Origin: Auanema rhodensis
Lineage: Eukaryota; Nematoda; Chromadorea; Rhabditida; Rhabditidae
NCBI GenBank assembly: GCA_964057225.1
Contig: OZ059897.1
Location: 13,020,001-13,084,000 of the forward strand
Direction of reading: 5' to 3'
DNA length: 64,000 nucleotides
Part shown: one piece after another, positions 1 through 13,419 of the stretch
Layout of the letters: each line of letters opens with the position of its first letter
Position numbering within the stretch: the first letter of the stretch is position 1
Made by a program: the position numbers and the translations under genes
The notes under the pieces: generated by a model
Told to the model about the DNA's origin: nothing
The model's input: only the letters and a program-made list of their open reading frames with translations
Databases searched by the model: none

Positions 1-1023
1 TTCAGAGAATGCGAGAAAATATGACATTTTTTACTTGATCTCATCGTTTGGTTTTTGAGCATAAATTCGAGATGATATAGCTATATCGTCTTGTTGGGAT
101 TACCGTTCGTTTTTTTTTGATTTGAGGCTCTTTAAACATAACCAAGATTTAATATTGAGCTTAGAGTACCTATAGGATTGCTTAGCTCTTAGGCTCAAAA
201 ATATCCTGGGTCACGTGAATCTATACACGTGAAAGCTTTGAAACAAGCCGACAGTCTGTTTGCTCTTATATTTTATAGGACAATTTGTGTGAAATTGACA
301 TTTACCTAAATGAGAGATAATACAGATGTAGAGAGCACAGACTATTAAGTGATACATTATTAGATTTAATAGAGGGAGAAAAGAAAAAATAGAAAAGAGG
401 ATGTAAGTATTGGGAGGAATGGATAAGATTCTATGGGTTAAGGCCCAGTTGACCCAGGCTCCAGAAATTCCGAGGTCAGCAGCAGTCATCGGACCAAAAA
501 GATGAGAAGAAATGAAGAAATTGATTTCTTTTTCTGATTATTATCTATCAATCTCATTTATTTCTAAATATCGTCAACCTTCACTTTTGGACTGTTTGTT
601 AGCCTCAATGTCATATTGAACATCGTTCATATCACATTTCCTCCAATTAATAACTTTCGATCTTAGTCACTTCAATCAGCAGTTAGTTAATCATTTTTGT
701 TTTGAAACAATGACTGAAGCTTTTCCTTGAAGCTTAATCAGCTCATGTAGTTGGTTCTTTCTTTTGAATTATGAAAGTTGATTTCAACTACCGTATACTT
801 CGGGGGCTCACCTGTTGTCATAGAAGCATATGAAGCTGTTAGATACAGTAATAGATTAAGCGTAAAATCAAGAATTATGAATTTTAGTTATAAATATTAA
901 AAATGTATAAAAGCTTTGAAAATTGTATTATTGAGCAATAATTTATAATCAATTTCCCATACACTTTAGGTATCTACGTGTTTGTATGTAGGATTACAAT
1001 AAGATTTGTTGAACACAACTACT

Positions 1024-1067
<44 letters not shown>

Positions 1068-1122
1068 AGTTCCTTCTTATTTGATTTAATTCATTTGAAA
1101 ACGCTTCTGATTTGTTTTGTAG
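1..1122. other. Intergenic, AT-rich, with paired E-boxes and a CT microsatellite
   Basis: I see no supported gene here. Two CACGTG E-box cores lie 14 bp apart at 212-217 and 226-231. A pure CT dinucleotide run occupies about 1031-1063. Confidence 0.5.
1031..1063. repeat. (CT)n microsatellite
   Basis: Uninterrupted CT dinucleotides directly follow a short C run. It creates artefactual Ser-Leu and Arg-Glu open frames on the two strands. Confidence 0.9.
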
Positions 1123-1244
1123 TAAATCGTGATAAACAGGCATCCGAAATAGGTGATTTACTTTTGAAAGGCCTGGTGATAGATAGCATTGAACGGACAC
1201 GTATGCATGTAATGGATGATGTGTATTCGAGGGACTTCTTCTAA
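1123..1244 (+). CDS. Possible 3'-terminal coding exon, gene unknown
   Basis: An acceptor-like TTTTGTAG ends at 1122 and is followed by 39 open codons and TAA at 1242-1244. The predicted peptide is polar and balanced (ASEIGDLLLKGLVIDSIERT within it) and ends YSRDFF, unlike the low-complexity frames around it. I could not find a convincing upstream exon inside the window, so the rest of the gene may lie further 5' or the frame may be chance. The opposite strand is also open over part of this stretch, which lowers confidence. Not recognised as any family. Confidence 0.25.
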
Positions 1245-4200
1245 ACATTATCATTATCAGATGTCAGAGAGTATTATACTTCATCCTATAACTATGTTAA
1301 TTTAGTTAAATTATGTTTCTTTTCATTAGTCCATCTAATCTATTATTCTCAAACCAAGATGATTGTATAAAACTTTCTATTATATTTATCTTTATCTAAC
1401 CATCAAAGTTTGATTGGGATTTTTGAGAAAATAGAAATATGAATTGAAACAGTTGCCGACGTGATTGCGGAGACTGTAATTGCGATCAGGTCGATAGATT
1501 AAACAATCTTTATATATTCGAGGAATATATCATTCATATATGGTAAGAGAAATTCTATTTTTTTTTATTCTTCTAACTCCTCCTCCTTTTTCTTTCCTCT
1601 CAACACATCTATTCATTATTCTTCTGCCATCGTCATACTTAATTCTATCTCATCATGTCATATTATGTTTGACCTTTTAAGGCTCAACCATGACTCTCAC
1701 AACTCTACTCACTCTTTCTATTTTAGTGCCTCATGGTCCTATCTTTTTATTCATTTAGAGCTTTCTTTTTGTATGTTATACAAAAAAAACTGCCTCTCAT
1801 ATCTCTCTTATTCTTTTCCAACCATCCAATTTTTTGGCCTTATTTGATTATAATAACTATGTATAATTAATCGTTTTGTGTTTTGAACACGAGAACCTAT
1901 ATGAAACGGGGAGAGACCTATAGAATTAAAGATTATACCATTTGACCCCCTTCGGATGAACATGTGTCTTCTGTTGTTGTAAGCAACCACAAAATGACAA
2001 ATCTCGCATCATTATCGGCTTCGCCTGACCTGAAATTTGACCTCTGGAGGTGTCGAGCGGCAATCTGAGAGCAGGTTGATAATCAGATTTAATTCTTAAG
2101 TCCTCTGAAATCTGTCCCAATATGAAACTGCATTTTATTACCAATAAACTCCTCCCCTCCAGTCTCAGTACTAAGCTTACCCTACCCCTCCCCCCACCTT
2201 TCGTCATCTCTTCCCCATGGGAAGCCACTTACCTTTGCCCTTCTCACCTAAAGATGAGATCACCACGTACCTTTTCACACCAGCTATTGTATTGAGATAT
2301 ACCTAAATTAATTTGGATATAACATTCAAACAATAATAAAATATTCTTTATTACATAATCTAAAACTAATCTATTCAACTGAAGAATTCCAAGATTCGTT
2401 TCTTATCTACTTCGACGATGAAGTATCTTTCGAATATTCAACTAATTCCAAGATTGTATTGTATATCAAACAAAAGTTTTGTTTGTAATTTCGTAAGCTT
2501 CTTCTTGATTAGATAAGTCTAGACATCCCGTTTTAACAAAACAACTTCTTAAAGTAGATGAAGCCTATTATAAGTTGGTTCTATACTCGTTTGATTCTTC
2601 CAATTTTCTTTTCTTACAGCTATCTCTCACCACCACTATCCCTACTCTTCTTAACCATATACTTTATTTGGTAAGACCATCAAGCAGCAAATTATTTGTC
2701 TAACTAGTATTATGGTTTAATTGACTTCGCACATTCCTTTTTCATATAATTTTGCTGCTTTTGTTCAATTCTATCTGTCTTTCTCTCTTTATTTCTTCTA
2801 GAATTTGCTTAATTCTAATCAAAAAGTCAGATTACATCTCATCAGTTTGTTTGTAAGCTATGGAGTCAGGCTACCGATGCTCAACTCTATTCATTTTCGT
2901 GTTCTTCTTTGAATTTTTTATCATTTCTACCTCTCTGAATTGTGTATGTGTATGAGTGTGTGTGTATGTGTGCCAATCATTCTGTTTAATATGACATGAT
3001 CATTTAGTTGAAAAAAACATTTTTTTTTTCATCTAAAAAGCTTTTAATAGAACAAGTGAATGAAATTTTGAGAGAGATAGAGAGAAATATAAAGACAAAA
3101 AATAGATTTTATGTGTTAGTGTGTGTATATGAGAGGGATAGAGAGAAAGAGAATTTTTTTAGGATCACATTAGATAAGAAGTAATTGAAGAATATTTATA
3201 ACAAGAAATATATGCATATCTATATACTCTATTTGGTTAAGATAAATAAATATTTAATTGTCAAAAATGGCATTGTTTGAGTTCATTTGGTCTAATAAAA
3301 CTCATACAATACGTGATATGTGATTGCGAGCCACGTGAATGCGCAATGACGCAACCTCCTAGCGGGTTTTCACGTGTGAGATATATGACCACATCAAGCT
3401 CTTATTTCCATTTTTTTCGGACATGATAATCGGTTGTTTGCTTTTTTTCTCCAAATTGTCTTACTTACCTGTGTTTTTTCTTTCTTTTTTTTTCTTTTTC
3501 CCAGTAATATCGTACCCAAAAAAATAATATGTTAGAATTTGAATAAAAGAACAGAGAGAAAGAACATATTTTAAAACTAAACATAATATTTAGAAAAATA
3601 AATATTTCATAAGAAAATGATAGTATACACAATCATCAATTGATTTTCCTGTTTTTCTTTGATGAATGAGACATTACGAGAATAAGTTTTGATTGTAATA
3701 AGATGTGAATTTTTTTTTAAAGCTGTTAGATTTGTTTTTGCTCTTGAAAGAACTGATCATCACACAACTTTTCAATGAGTGAAAATTGGAGAAATAGAAA
3801 TGATAATGATTGAGAATAGATAAAGGATACTGATTTCAAAAAAAATTGACACGAAAGAGATATGCAACTAAGAGATAATAGAAAGAGAATGAGATATTAA
3901 GAGAGAAAGATAGAGGGATTATGTAGTTGTGAAGAAAATGAGAAGATGGAAAAGAATAGGAAGGATGTGTTCTTAAAATTTGAGTTCTTCCTGAACTAAT
4001 CATGTTGAAAAGATTGACTAACACACATAACAAAGCAACACAGTTAAGATTACTATTCAATTAACTCCATTTAATAATTTTGTTTTTCGACTTTGATATT
4101 TGAACTAACATGAGCTGATGCAGCTCGTGAATATGATCCTCATTTCATTTCCAATTATCTTATCTATGTCTCTATTTAATATATGATATTCTGACATTAA

Positions 4201-5861
4201 TTAGATGAATTCTGCATATTTAGCCTTTTTGTATCTACAAATCACCTATCTTACCTGCTTAGCCCCTTTCTAGTTTAGTCGGCAAATCGCTTTTGATGTT
4301 TAATGACATTTTGTGTCATCTGTTATCAGATCAAAATTAGATTATGTGATCTTACATTTGCCATCAGCTAATTACTGGATGTCAATTTGACAGCAAATAA
4401 CCATATATAGTATAGATAGTATAATACAATCCTTTATAATCCTCAGTTTCATTCATTTCACTTCATTGCACTACCTCAACTCGCTCTTCCATACTCCCTG
4501 CTCTCTTCCTGATTTCCCGTCTTCTGACTTCGGGTTAACATGCAATCATTTGAATTTATCAACCAAAATCTTCATATTTTACTTAATTACTTTACTTAAT
4601 TCTCACTATTTCAATCTAGTTCATTCAGCTATCCTCTTAATTCTGCATATGGCACATCAACTGAGCTGGCGTCAGTTGTCTACTTTTACAGTTTTGCTCA
4701 GAATTTTCTCATTTTACTCTCTGACAGTACAATAGATCTCAGTTAAAGTTGATACCTTGCCAGACAATCTAAGAGCATATGCTTTATCCCATTCGAGTTT
4801 ACAAAAAGTTGGAGCTGAAGACTATTCTATTTACTTTTTATATTTTCATCTGCTCTTCATCATAAGTCTTCTTTCAAACTATATATCATTATTCTTCAAA
4901 GCAGAAATATTATTTGAATATCACATTTATAATTTTTAAATGAAAACAATTGAAAGAAAAAAAATGTCTATATTCTTTCTAAAATGCCGAAATATGTTGT
5001 TGATTATCTTCATCTTTGTAAATCCTGCATATCTCTTCCACTTTTTCTCTCTCTCCCCTCTCTCTATATTCGGTCAGCTTATCAGTCAGTTTTGCGTTTC
5101 TTTTTCAATCCATTTTCATAAATTGATATAGCATGTTTTTTCTTTTTTTTTATAAATTTATTCCAAATATCTTAATTGATTTTTTTATTTATTTTTCAAT
5201 AAATTACTTGTTTACATACTAGAATGAACTTAATCAAATATAAGAAATCAAAGAACCGTCAATAACCTAGGATTCTATCTATCTCTGACCTCTAATCTTC
5301 CAATCCCCTTTTTACATTGCTATGTCGTCTTATCTCGTCATTAATAATTTCTACAAATTTTCGTCTTATAATTTTATTTTCTTAAACTTCAATCATCGCA
5401 TTTTGCTTAGTTTACCTTTAAATATTTCAGGAAGAACTCTCTGTACTAAGTATAGCTTGACGTCTTTGTCATAGTCCAATACGAAAACAACAAGAACGTT
5501 CGTGGACAGAAACACATTCTTAGGTGGTTAGTTAAAGCTTTTCATTTCTAAATATCTCCTTTCATAACCTCTAGTATCTCTTTATCTCTCTTCCTTCCAA
5601 TTTTCTTCCAATTTCCAATCATTTTGAACTCGATTTTCAAAACCTTTAAACATCAGGTTTTCTGCGAAAAATTATCTATCTTATTTTCTTGTTTGCGAAA
5701 GTTAGTTGACACACAAAGTGACTTTAGCTGTCCCAACAAACCCTTGTTGTGACCTAGCTCTCTTACTCTCCAAGTAGAGTTAGTTCTACAATCACATTCG
5801 TTAAAGATCATCTCTTCCGATTACAATCTATTAACTTAATCCTAAATATTCCAGGTTGAAT
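1245..5861. other. Intergenic and upstream region of the zinc-finger gene
   Basis: This is 4.6 kb of AT-rich sequence with CT/GA-rich and GT-rich patches (GT-rich near 2940-2975). CACGTG E-box cores occur at 3332-3337 and 3371-3376 in a locally GC-richer stretch (3310-3400), a possible distal regulatory site. From about 5430 to 5854 there are two good acceptors (ending near 5430 and at 5854) consistent with 5'UTR introns or trans-splice sites of the downstream gene. Open frames here are short and low-complexity; no gene is supported. Confidence 0.5.
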
Positions 5862-6578
5862 ATGCTATCGCACGGTTTATCAGAAATGCCGTTGCGTGGA
5901 GAAATGCCCCAGGGAATGGATTTGAATCAGCTCATGATGGCCATTGACCCCGTAAGTTTCATTATTGTTTCAAAAAAATCTTAAAAAAAACAAACAGTTG
6001 TGATTGTAAAATAATTCATGATATTGATTTTTGATTTTTTTTAATCTTAAAAGTGAATACAAATCTTTTTTTTTTTTCAAAAAATTACAATTTTTGATTT
6101 TTGGTAGCTCAATGATCATGAAATTTCATCTAACAGTACAGGGTTTACCTTGATATATTTGGAAAGCTTCATTATTATTTAGCTGTTATGAACAATCAAG
6201 ATTAAGAGATTTATTGAAATAAAAAAAGAAAAAGCCGATCTCTTCAATCATATTTTTGATCATTTCACATCTCTAATTCTCTTTTATTCATGTTATCTTT
6301 CTCATATATAAGTTAAGTAATATAGCCTTATATGTTCATATTACCTTATATGGGATAAATAGCCAACAGCAAAATGTATTTGTTAAATGGGGCACAGTAC
6401 CCAGGGTGCTATAGTGGGAGGAGTTAATTATATCTCTTTCTGTTTTTTTTTCTCTCAGTTTTTATATTCTATCTTAGATTTGTTTCTCATTTGGTTTTCA
6501 TTTGGCAGTGATTGCAACCTAATAACTATTTGTTTTGTTTGTTCAAAGATATATATAAATATATATAATATATATGTA

Positions 6579-6617
<39 letters not shown>

Positions 6618-9600
6618 ACAGAGAGAAAGGGAAAGAAAACATAGAAAGAGTTTACTTTCTTATAATTAGTTGTAATTGCTAGTTTTCTTATAATTTTTCA
6701 AGTTTTCTTCACAAATTTTATATTTTACATTTGAGATCTTTCGAATTATTGTAGGTTGTACCTTTACCTAGCACTATAATCTTTTAATACTAATCAATCA
6801 ATCATTTCAAATATTTTTTAAAATTTTCCCTCATTTACTATTTGAATACTTTCATATTGATACTATTTTTCTTTACCTATTTCTTTAGTATTCCATTATT
6901 TTCTTTAAAAAAATTTTATTTCAAATACTGTCATGAACTATATATCTGTGACAAAGTTTTGATAATTGATTGTGAAAAAAAAATTTAAGGCTAACAAGCA
7001 TATCCTACAGGGACTTCACATGTCACAGATGGCTACAATGTCTAATGGTTCCCCCTCCCCTTCAAGCTTACCATCATCTGGCTCAGCCTCTACAACGGGA
7101 CCTAGCAATTCAGAGGTATAATATGTTTTCTTGGAAAATTTCATGATCATTGATTTAATTGAGCATTTTAAAATTAAAAAAAAATCAATTTTTCATAGTT
7201 TGTAATTAAAGTTTTGAAATTATCTTCAATGATTGATTATTTTAGAATCAAAATAACGAAGAGTCTGCTGGTAGCCCAGTTCAGGATTTGGGAAGTTTAA
7301 GCAGTTTGTTCAGCATGTTGCCACAATTGAATCAAAATGGGTAAGATCATTTGATTTTTTAACCAAAAATTGTTTAATTATAAAATTTTAACTTATTTTT
7401 TTTTTAGTTTACCTGGAAATATGTCAAACCTTTTGGAACAAATGCAACAAGGCTTACTTCTCAATCCTTTAGCCGCATTCCAGGGCCAACAAGGCTTATT
7501 AAGTCAGTTGAATGGCAGTCCAAACAAAGTATGTCGTTTTGGTTTTTTTTATTTTTTCTGTAATTTCTCTAATTCTCATCAAATTAAATACTATCTGAAT
7601 ATTTCTCATGTTTATCCCTGATCATCTATGTGTGTCCTTTCATCGTATTTGGACATTCACAGTCTATCTTTGACCTAGCAAAGCTGGAAGTCAGAACTCA
7701 GCCCCAATGGGGCCGCGCACTCACCTATTCGTTCTTTTCGTCCTTCAAAACTTATTATTAACCCATTGGGATTTTGTTTTTTGATTGAATAATGAGTATT
7801 TTACCTATTTAGAACATTTTCCCAGCTTTTGAGATATTTCTTGTAATCTTTATTTCTAAAGAAATAAAAAATAATATGGAAACAATTTTCGGTTATATTT
7901 CTAATCTTGTGAAATGTGAAAAATTGTAGCTTTGAAGACCCATATTGTTCACTCATTAAAAGAAATCTTGAGTATATATAAGATAATGATCTTGATAATC
8001 CTGTTAAGCAGCTTGAGCCACATTTTACTTTTTCGAAATCTATCTCTTCTTAGCAGCTTGTCCTTCTCTTGCAAATAGATTTTGCTCATTTTCTTTTTCG
8101 AGAATAGTTCTCAAAGAAATGTGCATGTGTGTAGTTTGTTTAGATGAACTATCATAACTTATTTCTTTTGTCAATTTTATTTTAATTCGAATCTTTCTCA
8201 AAAATTCATTAACATTTCCTTTTTATTAATTCAAACAACTAGTCTTTATTATTTTATTTTCAGAACAAACAACAAAAGAAAGTTTTGGAAGAGCAATCAC
8301 CTTTAAAGATGGCCAGCAGTCCTCAAAATGGAGGTCTGAATTTTGGTATGTCTTATATATTCTTACTATATTTTCTAATCAAGTCTTTTTTCAATTTTAC
8401 ATGAAAATATTCAAATATCTTCCTAATTGTTTATTTATTTGCAGGATTTCCTTTCTCTCTTGCTCCATCAACTTCTACTGCTTCCTCGCAGCCATCTGTC
8501 ATCGTGAATAGTAACTCAATGACGTCATCGGAACGGGACGATCTGACACCTCCAGCACAGAAGCGCATGAAGACTGATGACGATGAGAATTCTGCAGCTG
8601 CCAAGTGAGTTGACCTCATCTTATTCATCTTTTTTTTCTTCAATTTAATACATGTATCTCGTCATAATCTCGAATTTGGCGTTAATCCCAGCTCAAGTGA
8701 CTCATGGGTGGGGATCTATGAGGGATAGTCGAATATATGGGCATAGGGGGATATTTTAAAATATCTTGAAATCACATACAGTTTTGAAATCAAATCTTAT
8801 AAAGATCTTTGTTCTCCCTTCTATTACATATATGCTGTATATCAAAACGGATTTCTAGGGATTCATGTCCATCATCACCTCCATCGTCTTCAACAGCAAC
8901 AGCTTTATCAAGTGGTTACATGAAATGTAATGAATGTGACAAAGAATTTGAAAACCAAGATTATTTGGATAGTCACAAGCTTATTCATCATAATGCTATG
9001 GCACAAAGGTCCGTATAAGTGTGATATGTGTTGTTCGTATGTGGTGGTAGTAGTACAGTAGCTTATTTATATATAATTAATTATTGTTATAATTAATTAT
9101 ATAGGTAGATGGGTGTTGTCTTTTTAAAGGGGTGCGCATAGTCTTGAGGTTTTGATAGCTTCAAAACCTTAATGACTAAAAAACATTAAATGTTACAGTT
9201 TCTGAATAGATGTTTAATAGATGTTAATTTCCAGATTATTAGCCAATATGGGAATTCCAGCTGGCTTCCCTGGCCTCAATTTCCTCGTGCCAGGTTTACA
9301 ACCACAATTCAATATAGGAGATTTTGATCCAGCTGCAGCTTTAGCCCAGCTAAACAATACGGTATGTTTATATTAAAATCATAGAATCCCCCCCACCCTA
9401 TATCCTTAAACTTGTTCTTGTTTCTATTTACAGCCTAAGCAGACGCCCTCGGTCAAGCGTCAATATTCTTCAAACGGGAAAAATTACTGTGATCTCTGTA
9501 ATAAGGAGGTAAATAGTTTTTTCAGAATTTTTTTAAAGAATTTGTTCTTTTCTTATTAATATTTTTGCTTATTTTAGGTTTGTAACAAATACTTCCTTCG

Positions 9601-10972
9601 CACACATATGTTGAAAATGCATGGAATCGTTATTGATGAGAACAAGACTGTTATTGCCAATATTGATACCGTTGAAAAGGAAAGAATGGGTACTTTATCA
9701 TTCAGGTAATTATATTATTTCATTTTATTATATAATTTATTGTTTTTAGATGTGATATCTGTCATACAGAACTAAAATCTCGTAGTCTTCTTCGTGCACA
9801 CAAGCAAGATCTTCATGGTGTTATGCCATTAGCTAATAGTGCCAGTCGAAAATCTCTCCCATCTACTCCCACATTAGGTGGATCTGGAGGAGCTGTCTCC
9901 ACACCTTCATCTGATGAGACAAAGTGTCCAATGTGCCAAAGAAGAGTTCCTAGCAGTCATCTTGCTGAGCACTTCCAAAATGATCATGCCGGAGATTTGC
10001 CGGGTTTAATTGCTGGAACTGGAACCTCTTCTGCTCCAACTTCTACATCCAGTACCTTGACAACGTCTAGCTCTACTCCTTTCTCAGTTGCTCCTTCATC
10101 ACCCTCTCACGAATGCAAATTCTGTCCTTCTATGTTCAAGGATGAGCTCGAAGCTCAAATGCATTTGATTCAAACCCACCCCGCTGAATTCATGCAACAA
10201 CAAATGCAAAAAGATTCTGGAGATCGTGCTGATTCTGTCGGTGGATCAACCGATGGTATCTTGAATTGCAAGCAATGTCAATATACAACTAAGGATCAAA
10301 GGAATTTGGAAATGCACCAAGAACGTCATGAGCGTATGAATGATGCCAAGCAACAACCAGATGATGATGAGGATGAGGCTCTCCAGATGACCACAGAAGT
10401 AGCTCTTCAAATGGCAGCAGCCAATAAGGTAGTACTTTATTCAAGAAATTAAAAACTTAATTTATTCTTTCAGATCCTCCAACTTCAGATGGATTCCGAA
10501 CGATTCAAGTGTGCCTTATGCGATGTTGGATATGCAGATGAAGCTAGTCTTGAAGCTCACGCTACAGTAGCTCACAATGGATTGAATCTCTCTGTTCCCA
10601 AGAAGGATTCTGATGTTGAGAAAACCCATGAAAGAAACAGTCATACTGTAAGATCATTCATGAATTTTGTTGATTATTTATCTAATTTTGTTTTAGAGCG
10701 GATCTATTTCACCATCCACCGAATCGTTACCTGAAGGTTTTGGCAAGGTTGCTGGAGGTGACAAATCACATCCATATCTTCTCCAGTCTTTCATTCTTAA
10801 AACTAACGATTGCCAAGTAAGATTACTTGTTTAGGAATTCCTAATATTCAAATATTTATAGGGAAATCTTTTGGGAGAAATTGTTGCTCATCTGCCTGTC
10901 AAATCGCTGATCTCCCAGCCGACTCAGGTCACATTCCAATTGGTGCCTCAGCCATCGGCCAATGTCTTCTGA
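5862..10972 (+). CDS. C2H2 zinc-finger protein, 7 fingers, about 738 aa
   Basis: Fourteen exons: 5862-5951, 7011-7115, 7246-7340, 7408-7528, 8264-8345, 8445-8604, 8859-9008, 9235-9361, 9434-9508, 9578-9705, 9750-10428, 10474-10647, 10697-10816, 10862-10972; they sum to 2217 nt with no internal stop. The N-terminal 215 residues are Ser/Gln/Met-rich and disordered, with a basic patch near QKRMKTDDDE. Seven C2H2 fingers follow: about 241-262 (CNEC..HKLIHH), 329-350, 379-400, 437-457, then three more in exons 11-12 ending CALC..HATVAH. The link between fingers 2 and 3 (MLKMHGIVIDENKTVIANID) looks strongly constrained. The C-terminus is finger-free and compact. Likely a nuclear DNA- or RNA-binding regulator. 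The start is the first ATG after acceptor TATTCCAG, 8 bases upstream. I do not recognise a named orthologue. Confidence 0.9.
6582..6615. repeat. (GA)n microsatellite in intron 1 of the zinc-finger gene
   Basis: A run of about 17 GA dinucleotides sits after an AT-rich (TATA)n stretch, inside the 1.06 kb first coding intron (5952-7010). Nothing else is recognised in that intron. Confidence 0.9.
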
Positions 10973-12611
10973 AGACTCCCCTCCCCCCTGTTTGAAGATG
11001 CCGACGATAACGACCACGAGTCATAACTTGCATTCCATTTGGATTGGAACTCTTGTCGTCGTCAACGCTTCAGCAGTATCATTTCTATTATTTTATTTCA
11101 TTCACGTATATTCAAACCTCAAATATCATCAGAAAATGACTTCAACAAACTGTTCCTGTTATTGGAAAAGGGAGTAGCCAATATTTCTACGAGTTTTAGT
11201 CATCTAATTGAACGAAACCTTTATAATACTTTGCCAAAACCTGCTATATCTTTAGTACAACCGATTTTGCATACAAGTTAATATATGTATTTGGATATCA
11301 GTATATCCCTTTAGCTTGTTCAAACATTTTCTGATGTTATATAATTTATATATATATACTTAATATATATAATACATAGCTCTATATACTATTTTATTAT
11401 TATATCAATTCACTCACCACATTTTTTTGTGTGAAAGCTAGTTAACCAAAAACATTTTTCATGCTTACGACGACCTCGATGACGATCTTCCGTGTTTCTA
11501 GATTATATATATATATATGTAATATATTTTTATATTTATGTATATGTATATAATCTACCGTGTTGTGCTCTGTATTGTTCTTTCTTTCATCGTTTAGATG
11601 CTCCACAGCAATCTCTCAATTTACTATCTCTTTCTTATTTTCTCTGCAACTTTTTGTTCTTAAAATGTAATAATTGGTGCTAGCCAGCTAGTCCCAAAAT
11701 CTTTGTCTTCACTCTGTACCACTTTTTTCCATTTTCATATTATCTGCCCTGTTCTCGTAGACGAGGATGAGTTATTAATATTATATTTGTATAATATATA
11801 TTATAATTATAATTTTATTGTGTATTTACAACTCATCTTTTGGTTTAACACAGAATTGCCCCAAAAAGCCACACAGACACCCTGTTTTAGGCCGAAAAAC
11901 AAGGAAACTACAAATATTATTCAAGGCAAAATGACAGCCATTGTTTTGTCGATTAGAGCGTTTCTAATTCAATTCTCTTATCTTCCGTCATGAAAGCTCT
12001 TCTTGTTTTTCGGTGTCACCCTTGTCAAACATTGATCCCTCCATCCATCTTTCTATTCAGCTTTTCATTGTTCCTTCATTTGTCTAATAATTTACCAAAT
12101 ACATGTACGGGCTTCTTACATCCAGTTGTACCACGTTTTCCTTCTATTTCATCCCAATAATTTGCTCTTTCATACGTTATTCAACTAGCTCGAGTTTGTA
12201 GGTTGATCCATGAACTCGTACTAGTTGTTATATTGCATTATATATTACATATATCCACATACAGTTATTGTACTTTTATTATGTTTCTTTTGTCGTGCTA
12301 ACAAACAAATACATTTCCTCTATCAATTTTGTGTTTCTTATTATGGGAATCTTGCAAGAAATTAGAATAACGCACTCAAATGTCAGAAAATATTAACAAA
12401 ACTATGTTATAGTATATATAATACAATCACAATATATTATATAAGACATTTTACAAAGATTTTCTACAGCTCTACAGTGAAGTTAAGAATGAAATCCTTG
12501 ACTATCACGTGAATTACGTCAAATTTGGAAAATATATTCAAATTTGCGTATCACTAGAAATAGGTCTAATCAGAATATTGAAGTTCCAGACACGTAAATT
12601 TTTTGAACATG
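10973..12611. other. 3'UTR of the zinc-finger gene and intergenic DNA
   Basis: Pyrimidine- and AT-rich, with TA repeats near 11340-11370 and 11503-11520. Short hydrophobic open frames in it are typical of T-rich sequence. A TCACGTGA palindrome lies at 12505-12512, about 100 bp before the next gene. No gene is supported in this stretch. Confidence 0.5.
12505..12512. promoter_or_regulatory. TCACGTGA E-box palindrome upstream of the small unknown gene
   Basis: A perfect 8-bp palindrome TCACGTGA, the core bound by bHLH-Zip factors of the MITF/TFEB (HLH-30) type. It lies 107 bp before the upstream ATG at 12612. Role inferred from sequence and position only. Confidence 0.35.
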
Positions 12612-12683
12612 ATGCATCCCACTCGCGTTATCTTAAGATCTGATGTATTGTCACAGAAAAAGCTTTTCGTGATTCGAAATACA

Positions 12684-13419
12684 ATGTCTGAACAGGTTGT
12701 AACTAAGGTACGTAGCAGGTTTCAAATAAAAATAAAAATAATGTAGATCACAAGTAATGCTACAAAACCATTTCAATTTGATCATTATGCAGTAGTGATT
12801 GATGGGATGAAATACGAAGAAATCAAAATGACAGTAGATAAGGAAGCCCTTGAAGCAGCTTCTGTAAGCAAGCAGAATTTTTCATGTTCAATAACGCACC
12901 TATAGAAGACAAAAACTTTTCTCTACTTCTATGTGCGACCAATATCTCAAAATGCTTCTGACCTTTGCTATTGGATACAAGCGAACACACACCCGTTGCA
13001 TCAACTAGCTTTTAAACTTGAAATTATACTATCAAGTTGTGAGTTCTCCGCGGGCCGAGTGTGTTTTTTTATGCTATCCGTACAAAATATTTTCTTACAG
13101 ATAATACTGGACTTACCCGGTTCAGCTTCTGATACTGAGTTCATTGGTAAAATTTTAAAATCTACAGATAGAAGTGTCATCGATCAATTACTAGTAAAAG
13201 GTACGTTTTCTTAAATACAACTTGTTAGTTACAAATTGAACAGAAACAAAGGTAGCTAGCAGTTACAATGACAACGACTATATCCCACAGAACAATTCTA
13301 GTCAGATCAATAAAGAAGAGTCTTTTTTTTTATATATTACTCAAATTTATGTTGAATATTCCAGATCAGGCCTATTGAATACCCTATTGAAACGACGCAG
13401 TGTTTCCAACAAAAAGTAA
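12684..13419 (+). CDS. Small protein of unknown function, about 188-203 aa
   Basis: Exons read as 12684-12707, 12747-12863, 12906-13200 and 13244-13419. The start chosen is the ATG of MSEQVVTK, 28 bases after an acceptor-like GTCACAG; an in-frame ATG at 12612 would add 24 residues. An in-frame 45-bp GT-AG segment (13320-13364) may be removed, giving 188 aa. Oddity: 13039-13100 looks like a good 62-bp intron, but removing it breaks the frame, whereas reading through keeps one open frame. Either it is retained, or the gene is damaged or has another junction. The sequence has mixed alpha/beta-like segments (AVVIDGMKYEEIKMTVDKEA; SDLCYWIQANTHPLHQLAF) and a basic C-terminus (KRRSVSNKK). No signal peptide. 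Family not recognised. Confidence 0.55.

Noticed and set aside
1926-2228. 100-codon minus-strand frame
   Set aside because: Gly/Arg-rich start comes from a C-rich stretch; no acceptor, donor or family resemblance, though the middle (SEDLRIKSDYQPALRLPLDT) is not repetitive.
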